From NCBI GenBank assembly GCA_050252075.1, contig JBFWLP010000060.1, positions 1 through 21,497 on the forward strand: DNA of 21,497 nucleotides. The letters are read 5' to 3'. How positions within the stretch are numbered: the first letter of the stretch is position 1; every line of letters starts with the position of its first letter. This document shows positions 14,907 to 20,686 of the stretch, in pieces. A program made the position numbers and the translations under genes. Below the pieces are notes generated by a model that saw only the letters and a program-made list of their open reading frames with translations, was not told where the DNA came from and searched no databases. The stretch comes from JAAYGT01 sp050252075. GTDB lineage: Bacteria; Pseudomonadota; Gammaproteobacteria; Burkholderiales; Burkholderiaceae_B.

Positions 14907-14931
14907 CCAACGAAACGCCGCCAGAAACGAC

Positions 14932-14971
14932 GATTAAGCCTGATTCTAACCAACCACAAAAGGGCTTAATC
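14932..14971 (+). promoter_or_regulatory. Inverted repeat covering the alpA ribosome-binding site
   Basis: GATTAAGCC (14932-14940) and GGCTTAATC (14963-14971) are exact reverse complements, extendable by one G-T pair, with about 22 bases between. The right arm includes the AGGG Shine-Dalgarno and stops at the base before the ATG. In RNA this would fold over the initiation site; in DNA it is a dyad whose centres are about three helical turns apart, fitting an AlpA autoregulatory site. Confidence 0.55.
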
Positions 14972-15184
14972 ATGAACAAACAATTCCGAGGGCAACTAAT
15001 CGACATTAACAGCGTCAAGCGTATTACCGGGTTTCGCTCGACGCAAACCATTTACAACAAAATGAACGACGAAGGTTTTCCCCGACCTGTCGCTGTTGGT
15101 GTCAGAACGAAGCGATGGATTCAGGAGGAGGTCTTCGAGTGGGTGGAGGCCCGCATCGAGGCCAGCCGCAAGAGTGTAGCGTAA
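14972..15184 (+). CDS. AlpA-family transcriptional regulator
   Basis: A 70-residue MerR-like winged-helix DNA-binding protein. The family pattern is clear: IDINSVKRITGFRSTQTIYNKM, then FPRPVAVG, then KRWIQEEVFEWVEARIEA. AlpA proteins activate excision and early genes of P4-like elements, and in Gram-negative PICIs they head the helper-responsive transcript. ATG 14972 has an AAAAGGG site, which lies partly inside an inverted repeat. Twelve bases separate it from the next gene, so alpA probably leads an operon with the two genes that follow. Confidence 0.92.
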   Translation: MNKQFRGQLIDINSVKRITGFRSTQTIYNKMNDEGFPRPVAVGVRTKRWIQEEVFEWVEARIEASRKSVA

Positions 15185-15195
15185 GGGGGCGGCCA

Positions 15196-15408
15196 ATGAA
15201 GACAAAAATCATGATGGTGCTGGAAACGTTGCAGAAACGTTCCCTAAACAGATTCGAGGCCGAAAAAATCGGCGACCACTGTTTGCACTCAACAATTGCT
15301 GAGCTTCGCAAGGCTGGACACAACATATACAGCCAGTGGGAAGTAGTCGAAACTCGTTTTAAGCCGACCCGCGTTAAACGCTATTTTCTGTTGCGGGGGC
15401 AGGCATGA
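15196..15408 (+). CDS. Small putative winged-helix DNA-binding protein
   Basis: A protein of 70 residues. The central part (SLNRFEAEKIGDHCLHSTIAELRKAGHNIYSQWEVVE) resembles the short phage helix-turn-helix domain in which a helix ending in IAELRKAGH is followed by a beta wing; the tail KRYFLL completes the wing. It is basic and has no membrane segment. ATG 15196 follows an AAGGGGG stretch; longer in-frame starts run through alpA and are rejected. The stop overlaps the next start as ATGA, so it is translationally coupled to the Topo VI A-like gene, perhaps as its DNA-targeting partner. Function is inference. Confidence 0.72.
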   Translation: MKTKIMMVLETLQKRSLNRFEAEKIGDHCLHSTIAELRKAGHNIYSQWEVVETRFKPTRVKRYFLLRGQA

Positions 15409-16280
15409 CTAAAAAAAATACGGTTTATAAGGCAAGCCCTATAAAACGTCCACGGGCCACGAAAGCGGAGATGATCGAGCGGTTCGACCGCTTGGAAGCG
15501 ATCGTCAATGACATTAAACCTTGTACGGTTCGGCAGGTGTTCTATCAGGCCACTGTTCGCGGTGTTGTCGAGAAAACCGAGGCCGGTTACGCCAAAGTAC
15601 AGATTGCCCTGGTCGAGCTTCGCCGATCTGGTCGCATTGGGTACGGTGCCATTGCCGATAACACTCGCTGGCAACGCAAGCCGAACACCTACGGCAGCTT
15701 GCAAGAGGCTCTGGACGAAGCCGCTCAGTATTACCGGCGTGACCTTTGGCGAAGTGCTGCGGTGTACTGTGAAGTATGGCTGGAGAAAGATGCTCTATCG
15801 GGCGTTATATGGCCGATCACAAGCAAGTATGACGTTCCGCTGATGGTCGCGCGTGGCTACTCTTCCCTGACCTTTTTGGCGGCTGCTGCCGAGGCTATCC
15901 GGGAGCAAGGTCGGCCCTGCTTTATCTACCACCTGGGCGACCTTGACCCGAGCGGTGTTAACGCTGCCGAGAAAATCGAAGAGACGCTCCGTGAGTTGGC
16001 TCCTGATGCTGAGATTCATTTTCAGCGTCTCGCAGTTACGGAAGAGCAAGCCATAAGCCTGCGCCTACCATCGAGGCCCACGAAGAAGACAGACAGCCGC
16101 GCGAAGAAGTTCGGGCGTTCTGAATCTGTCGAGCTTGATTCAATCGAGCCCAGTCTCTTGCGCGATATTGTCGAGCAGGCGATTCTGTCGCACGTAAACC
16201 ATCATGAGCTTGAGGTTATCAAGGTAGCAGAAGAATCAGAGCGCGCATTCATGCGGAGTATTGCGACGGCTTACGGATGA
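15405..16280 (+). CDS. Stand-alone Topo VI A / Spo11-like protein (topo mini-A type)
   Basis: A protein of 291 residues with both halves of a type IIB topoisomerase A subunit. An N-terminal winged-helix/5Y-CAP part (about 20-95) contains TVRQVFYQ, where Tyr47 takes the position of the DNA-linking tyrosine. A TOPRIM domain (about 115-225) contains Glu127 (VWLEKDAL) and the DxD pair Asp179/Asp181 (LGDLDPSG), followed by ARGYSS and a C-terminal helix (VELDSIEPSLLRDIVEQAI). There is no B (ATPase) subunit gene here, and the protein is shorter than Topo VI A or Spo11. This matches the topo mini-A group described from mobile elements, whose function is not established. Its place between AlpA and the head genes is where satellites usually keep a primase/replicase, so a role in replication is possible. 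Domain call is from motifs read by eye. Confidence 0.78.
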   Translation: MTKKNTVYKASPIKRPRATKAEMIERFDRLEAIVNDIKPCTVRQVFYQATVRGVVEKTEAGYAKVQIALVELRRSGRIGYGAIADNTRWQRKPNTYGSLQEALDEAAQYYRRDLWRSAAVYCEVWLEKDALSGVIWPITSKYDVPLMVARGYSSLTFLAAAAEAIREQGRPCFIYHLGDLDPSGVNAAEKIEETLRELAPDAEIHFQRLAVTEEQAISLRLPSRPTKKTDSRAKKFGRSESVELDSIEPSLLRDIVEQAILSHVNHHELEVIKVAEESERAFMRSIATAYG

Positions 16281-16307
16281 AATCGCGTTTCCGTTCCCAT
16301 TATCAAC

Positions 16308-16330
16308 AGCGGCCTTTGTGCCGCTTTTTT
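16308..16330 (+). terminator. Rho-independent terminator after the mini-A gene
   Basis: AGCGGC (16308-16313) pairs with GCCGCT (16320-16325) around a 6-nt loop, followed by a run of Ts to 16330. It lies 28 bp after the stop and ends the early operon (alpA, small gene, mini-A), so the head genes need their own promoter. Confidence 0.85.
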
Positions 16331-16336
16331 CATTTT

Positions 16337-16361
16337 CGCAACAAATCAACTTTCCATTAAG
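16337..16361 (+). repeat. Direct repeat, left copy (25 bp)
   Basis: Matches 16798-16822 at 24 of 25 positions (T16346 against A16807); the shared 3' part is CAACTTTCCATTAAG. Similarity continues with gaps beyond the repeat (CGATTT, then ATTTATGG or TTTATGG). It lies just after the terminator of the early operon. Confidence 0.9.
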
Positions 16362-16658
16362 AAATTCGATTTATGGTTTCGACAAATCTGTGTCGCGTGT
16401 TGAAGCCAGAGAGACTTAAACGGATTACTCCAAGCAACCCGGCGCGAATACAGATAGCGGTAAACGGATCGTGAGTATGGAGGGGCAACCGCCGAACGGC
16501 ACGATCTGGAAGGGCCAAGAACGACCGGCAGGGCAAGCGTGGGGTGGCAATCTCTAGAGCGCGCCGGGGCAGTCCGATAATGGGCTGGATAGTCTGGAGT
16601 ATGGCCTAACTGGCCTGTGCCAAGTGTCCGCGAGAACTCACGAAGCAGACCTTGAGCT

Positions 16659-16701
16659 AACACCACCGTTACCCATGTTTCCATTGGGTAAGGGGGGTGT
16701 T
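16659..16701. repeat. 17-bp imperfect inverted repeat
   Basis: Arms 16659-16675 and 16685-16701 are complementary except at two positions, with a 9-nt loop (TGTTTCCAT). As RNA this would be a long stable hairpin; no T run follows on either strand, so it is not a plain terminator. Confidence 0.8.
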
Positions 16702-16797
16702 GTGCCTTCGGAACCGCTCGAATCTACAAAGCAGACCACCTAACAACTGGTACTTAATAGAGATACAGGGGTGGGAATAATAATAATGACGCGCTGG

Positions 16798-16822
16798 CGC
16801 AACAAAACAACTTTCCATTAAG
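16798..16822 (+). repeat. Direct repeat, right copy (25 bp)
   Basis: Partner of 16337-16361, 461 bp away in the same orientation. It lies 51 bp before the capsid start, so it may also mark a late promoter or packaging site. A CGATTT and an ATTTATGG follow, as in the left copy but with different spacing. Confidence 0.9.
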
Positions 16823-16873
16823 CGATTTGCGGTATTTATGGGGCTGCTGTTTTTTTATACAGGGATCCCAAAA

Positions 16874-18127
16874 ATGACACTATCCGAAATCCGCGAAGCC
16901 CGTGCTGCCAAGGTGGCCGAGATGCGCAAGCTGCTGAACACGGCAGACACCGAAAAACGCTCACTGAACGACGGCGAAAAAGCTGCGTTCGACAAGCTGA
17001 AGGCCGAAATCGAATCACTCGAAGCTGACGAATCCCGTGCGCAATACGCCGCTGAAATTGAACGTCGAGCCCACGGCGAACCCGTTCTGGGCGGCGATAA
17101 ATCATTCGACCGCTTACAGGCTGACGTTTCTGTTCTGGACGTTATTCGAGCGCAAGTCGAGGGCCGCTCTGTTCAGGGCGCTGCCCGCGAGTACACGCAA
17201 GAAGTCGAGCGCCGCACCGGGCGACGCGCACAAGGCGCATTCATTCCCATGTCTGCCCTTGAAAAGCGGGTTTCAACAACGACAAGCGCGGAAGAAATCG
17301 TTCCGACGCAACACCGGGCTGATATGTTTATCCAGCCGCTCCGCAACTCACTGCTGGCGCGACGCTTGGGTGTTCGGGTTCTCACGGGCTTGACTGGCAA
17401 CCTGTCAATTCCGAAGTACGGCACCGGGCTTACTACAGGCTGGGTGGCGGAAAATTCCGCACTGACCCCCAGCGACATGACGTTCGACGATCCTGTGACG
17501 CTCCAGCCGCGTCATGCTGGTGGGCTCACCGAGCTATCTCGCCAGCTTTTACAGCAAAGTTCCCCCGACATTGAAGACCTGGTGCGCGGCGATCTTTCGT
17601 ACATGCTGGCCCAGGCGATTGATTCGGCGCTGATTAAGGGCGGCGGATCGAATGAGCCTGTCGGCATTCTGTCGAGCATTGGCTCTAACGGCGGCGTTCA
17701 GCAAGGCACACTTGGCACGCTGTCATGGGCGGCGGTGCTGGAAATGATCGAGCAGGCCGAGCTTGAGAACGCATCCGTCACAAGCTGGTTGACAAGCCCC
17801 CAGGTCAAAACGAAATTGGCTTCGACGCTCAAGAGCGCAACATCGGGCTCCAGTTTCCTGATGGAAGGTGGCAGGATGGCCGACCGTCCGGTTTACACCA
17901 CGAATCAGGTGCCGCTCAAATCCGGGAGCCCGGATGCTGGAATCATGATTCTGGGTGACTGGTCGCAAGTGATGCTGGGCATCTGGTCGGAAATCGACAT
18001 TCTGGTGAACCCGTTTTCCGAGACAGCCTACACCAAAGGCAATGTGCTTGTGCGCGCAATGAGTACGGTCGATATTGGTATTCGGCACCCGGAAAGTTTC
18101 ATCGTCGCCGACGACATTACTATTTAA
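16874..18127 (+). CDS. HK97-family major capsid protein
   Basis: A protein of 417 residues that builds the icosahedral shell. The first 65 residues or so are a charged coiled coil (MTLSEIREARAAKVAEMRKLL...), the delta/scaffold domain removed by the protease in HK97-like heads. The rest has the family's E-loop and P/A-domain landmarks (TGLTGNLSIPKYGTGL, GGLTELSRQLLQQSSPDIEDLV, LIKGGGSNEPVGIL, ILGDWSQVMLGIW). ATG 16874 was chosen because AGGGA lies about ten bases upstream and the delta domain starts there; a frame open from 16838 adds 12 hydrophobic residues unlike the family. It is first in the head block, whereas in ordinary HK97-like phages it comes after protease and portal. Confidence 0.95.
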   Translation: MTLSEIREARAAKVAEMRKLLNTADTEKRSLNDGEKAAFDKLKAEIESLEADESRAQYAAEIERRAHGEPVLGGDKSFDRLQADVSVLDVIRAQVEGRSVQGAAREYTQEVERRTGRRAQGAFIPMSALEKRVSTTTSAEEIVPTQHRADMFIQPLRNSLLARRLGVRVLTGLTGNLSIPKYGTGLTTGWVAENSALTPSDMTFDDPVTLQPRHAGGLTELSRQLLQQSSPDIEDLVRGDLSYMLAQAIDSALIKGGGSNEPVGILSSIGSNGGVQQGTLGTLSWAAVLEMIEQAELENASVTSWLTSPQVKTKLASTLKSATSGSSFLMEGGRMADRPVYTTNQVPLKSGSPDAGIMILGDWSQVMLGIWSEIDILVNPFSETAYTKGNVLVRAMSTVDIGIRHPESFIVADDITI

Positions 18128-18140
18128 CGGGAGCAAGCGA

Positions 18141-18704
18141 ATGGCTGATCTGGAAATAAGAGCCAGTAGCGCTATTCGCGCTGCTGCTGGACACCTGGTA
18201 GGGTACGCGTCGATATTCAACGCTGAAACGGCCCTTCCGGGCTTTACCGAAATCATCCGGCCTGGTGCGTTCTCAAAGAGCCTTCAGGCTGGGCAAAACA
18301 TCCGGGCGCTGTACCACCACCGTGATGCCGAGTTGTTGGGCTCGACACGAGCCGGCACGCTCGAACTCAGGGAGGATCATCATGGTCTGGCTTTTTCGCT
18401 ATCAATACCTGATACGAGTTACGGGCGTGATCTTGCCGTGCTGATCGAACGCGGCGACGTGTCCGGGTGCAGCTTCGGGTTCCGCGTGCGTGAAGGTGGC
18501 GACCGCTGGGAAGAGCGTAACGGCGGCGAGTGGCTGCGCGAATTGCTCGACGTGGAGCTGCGGGAAATCACGGTGACGGGTGATCCGGCCTATGCCGACA
18601 CCACCGTGGCCCTGCGAAGCCTGGACAAGCTGCGCGATGACGCCAACTTTTCCGAGTTCGTGCGCAACCCCATTACAAACCTTTGGCTGGAGACATGCCG
18701 ATGA
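18141..18704 (+). CDS. HK97-family prohead protease
   Basis: A 187-residue serine protease of the U35/S78 type that trims the capsid delta domain during head maturation. The catalytic His is His60 in ALYHHRD and the nucleophile Ser111 in VSGCSFGF, both in family-typical surroundings; the RPGAF motif near residue 41 and the GDPAYADT stretch near 148 also match. ATG 18141 follows GGGAG. It lies 13 bp behind the capsid gene, and its stop overlaps the portal start as ATGA. Confidence 0.94.
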   Translation: MADLEIRASSAIRAAAGHLVGYASIFNAETALPGFTEIIRPGAFSKSLQAGQNIRALYHHRDAELLGSTRAGTLELREDHHGLAFSLSIPDTSYGRDLAVLIERGDVSGCSFGFRVREGGDRWEERNGGEWLRELLDVELREITVTGDPAYADTTVALRSLDKLRDDANFSEFVRNPITNLWLETCR

Positions 18705-19867
18705 TCGGACGCATTCTGTCGGCACTGGGCTACGAGAAACGCGCCACCAACCCGAACGACCCGTGGGCCTCCTGGGAGACGCTGCGCACCGGCCCGGTGA
18801 ACGCGGCCACAGCGCAAAGCATTTCAGCGGTGTACGCGGCTGTATCGGCCATCAGCGAGACAATCGCCAGCCTGCCGTTGCACCTGTATGAGCGTGGCCC
18901 CGAGCGCACCAAGGCCGTAAAACACCCCTTGTATGGCGTGCTTCATGACGCGGCCAACGAGCACCAAACCGCCCTGGAATTTCGCGAATGGATGACGGCC
19001 TCCGTGCTGCTGCGTGGTAATGGGTATGCCCGTATTGAGCGCGGCTGGGATGGGCAGGTACGGGCGCTTCACCCGATTCGCCCCGACAGCATGACCCTGT
19101 ACCGCACCGGCAACGGCGTGGTGTACGAGTACACGGACACGGCGGGCAAGGCACACCGGCTGCTGCCCGATGAAGTGTTCCACCTGCGCCACCGTGCCGG
19201 CGATGATGTGCTGCTGGGTATCTCACCCATTCAGGCCAGCCGCGAAACGCTGGAGTTGGCAATCAGCGAACGCGACCACGGGAACAGTACCTTCCGCAAC
19301 GGGGCCAGGCTGTCGGGCATTCTCAAGTTCCCCCAGATACTCAAGCCTGAGCAGAAAGCGGCCCTGAAGACCAGTTGGGAGAGCCAACACGCGGGCGGTG
19401 CCAACGCGGGCAAGACGGCCATTCTCGATCAAGGCGTGGAGTACCAGACGGTGAGCATGACGCTCGAAGATGCCGAGTGGATAGCCGCCAGAAGGTTCAG
19501 TGTCGAGGAAATCGCACGCTTATTCCGGGTGCCGCCGACGATTCTGGGCGATCTGCAATACGGCAACTTTTCCAACAGTGTGGAAATGTCACGCCAGTTC
19601 GTGACCCTGAGCCTGCGCCGACACCTGGTGATGTGGGAGCAGTCAATCAGCAAGCAATTGTTAACCCCCCAGGGCCGCGCCAAATACAAGCCTGAGCACA
19701 GTGTTGAGGGCTTGCTGAGGGGTGATGCAACCAACCGGGCTGACTTTTACAAGTCGGGTATTGAGGCCGGGTGGCTGTTGCCTGGTGAGGCCCGCAAGCT
19801 GGAAAACCTGCCGGAGATCAAGACGGACAGGTTCACCCAGCAACAACCGCCCAAGGGGATGGCATGA
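18701..19867 (+). CDS. HK97-family portal protein
   Basis: A 388-residue protein forming the dodecameric vertex through which DNA enters the head. Typical portal features are SISAVYAAVSAISETIASLPLHLYER near the N-terminus, LLRGNGYARIER, LLPDEVFHLR and the conserved FSVEEIARLFRVPPTILG. ATG 18701 was selected because GGAG lies 8 bases upstream and the ATGA overlap with the protease matches the other junctions; ATG 18695 is too close to that site. It ends with an ATGA overlap with the HNH gene. No head-tail adaptor gene lies between portal and HNH. Confidence 0.95.
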   Translation: MIGRILSALGYEKRATNPNDPWASWETLRTGPVNAATAQSISAVYAAVSAISETIASLPLHLYERGPERTKAVKHPLYGVLHDAANEHQTALEFREWMTASVLLRGNGYARIERGWDGQVRALHPIRPDSMTLYRTGNGVVYEYTDTAGKAHRLLPDEVFHLRHRAGDDVLLGISPIQASRETLELAISERDHGNSTFRNGARLSGILKFPQILKPEQKAALKTSWESQHAGGANAGKTAILDQGVEYQTVSMTLEDAEWIAARRFSVEEIARLFRVPPTILGDLQYGNFSNSVEMSRQFVTLSLRRHLVMWEQSISKQLLTPQGRAKYKPEHSVEGLLRGDATNRADFYKSGIEAGWLLPGEARKLENLPEIKTDRFTQQQPPKGMA

Positions 19868-20232
19868 GCAAGCGCACAGGACGCGATGCGGACCCACGGC
19901 GCACGCTGCCTTTGAACGGTGCCGCCTGGCAGCGCCTGCGCGCTCTGGTTATCACAGAAGAGCCGCTGTGTAGGCACTGTTCGTATCGTGGTTTGATCGT
20001 GTGTGCGAGTGATGTGGACCATGTGGACGGCAACCCAGGCAACAACGAGCGGGACAACTTGCAAAGCCTGTGCCACAGCTGCCACAGCATCAAAACCGCT
20101 GCTGATCACGGAAAAAGGGTGTCAAAAGGCTGTGATTCTGACGGTTTGACGCCTGAGTGGAGAAAATCGCTGGGAGCTGAGGGCCCCAGACCGACCGGGA
20201 ACCTTTCTTTTACTCCAAAGTCCGAGGCGTAG
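19864..20232 (+). CDS. HNH endonuclease of the packaging module
   Basis: A 122-residue nuclease. Zinc ligands are Cys36/Cys39 (CRHC) and Cys70/Cys73 (CHSC); the HNH residues are His53 (DVDHVDG), Asn65 (RDNLQSL) and His74 (CHSIKT). In HK97-type phages an HNH protein beside the terminase genes is needed with TerL for specific cos cleavage, so this element probably packages by cos. The C-terminal 40 residues look flexible. It overlaps the portal gene by 4 bp and ends 1 bp before terS. Confidence 0.93.
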   Translation: MSKRTGRDADPRRTLPLNGAAWQRLRALVITEEPLCRHCSYRGLIVCASDVDHVDGNPGNNERDNLQSLCHSCHSIKTAADHGKRVSKGCDSDGLTPEWRKSLGAEGPRPTGNLSFTPKSEA

Positions 20233-20233
20233 C

Positions 20234-20686
20234 ATGAAAACAACAGCGCGACGACCACGTTCTGACAGCCCGAAAGCTGCCGTACAGGCCGCCCAGAATG
20301 CCGCCCTGGGGCCGCTGGAGCCGCCAGCCTTTGTGCCGCTCAGGCCCCAGGATAAACCGCACTGGCACGCGATTATGGCGGCGCGCGCACGGCATACCTG
20401 GGATGAAGCGGATCTGGTGACAGCGGCAACGCTGGCGCGGGCTCAGGCTGACATTCTCATGCTTCAGGCTCAGGTGGACGCCGAAGGCTATGTGGTGGAC
20501 GGCAAGATCAACCCGGCGGCCCAGATGATCGAAACGCTCACCAAGCGCGTCACGTCACTGAGCCGGCTGTTGCACACCCACGCTGAAGCCAAGCTGGGGC
20601 GCGCACGGGACAACGGCAAGACCCTTGCCCTGGAGAAAGAGGCCGAAGACGACCCGCTGATTCCGACACTGAGGGCGGTTCGATGA
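20234..20686 (+). CDS. Terminase small subunit (P27-like)
   Basis: A 150-residue DNA-recognition subunit of the packaging motor. Position between HNH and TerL, size and pattern (proline-rich N-terminus, HWHAIMAARARHTWDEADLVTAATLARAQADI, then a long helix VTSLSRLLHTHAE) match P27-type small terminases. GAGG is about 7 bases before the ATG, and the stop overlaps the TerL start as ATGA. A satellite's own TerS would direct packaging of its own genome into its own capsids. Confidence 0.88.
   Translation: MKTTARRPRSDSPKAAVQAAQNAALGPLEPPAFVPLRPQDKPHWHAIMAARARHTWDEADLVTAATLARAQADILMLQAQVDAEGYVVDGKINPAAQMIETLTKRVTSLSRLLHTHAEAKLGRARDNGKTLALEKEAEDDPLIPTLRAVR

Larger units (their letters stand above)
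16331..16873. other. Non-coding structured region between early and head genes
   Basis: About 540 bp with no credible gene on either strand; the only longer frame (- strand 16346-16684) lacks protein character. It is framed by two near-identical 25-bp direct repeats. Within it are a stem at 16465-16473/16500-16508, a 17-bp imperfect inverted repeat at 16659-16701 and a repeated AAGCAGACC (near 16643 and 16729). TTTCCATT occurs three times, once in each direct repeat and once in the loop of the inverted repeat. Possible roles are the replication origin, the packaging (cos) site, a structured RNA, or a late promoter region; the sequence does not decide between them. Confidence 0.6.

Noticed and set aside
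15405..16280. Calling this gene a primase or replicase because of its TOPRIM domain
   Set aside because: The Tyr-bearing winged-helix part and the VWLEKDAL/GDLDPSG pair match Topo VI A, not DnaG or a P4-type primase; no zinc finger or helicase motif is present.
16346..16684. 112-codon - strand frame in the non-coding region
   Set aside because: Rich in Arg, Ser, Pro and Cys without domain pattern, no ribosome-binding site, opposite to all neighbours, and it runs through the structured region.
16331..16873. Group I or group II intron, or RNase P/tmRNA-like gene
   Set aside because: I looked for the conserved core of each (group I P7, group II domain V, RNase P and tmRNA landmarks) and found none.
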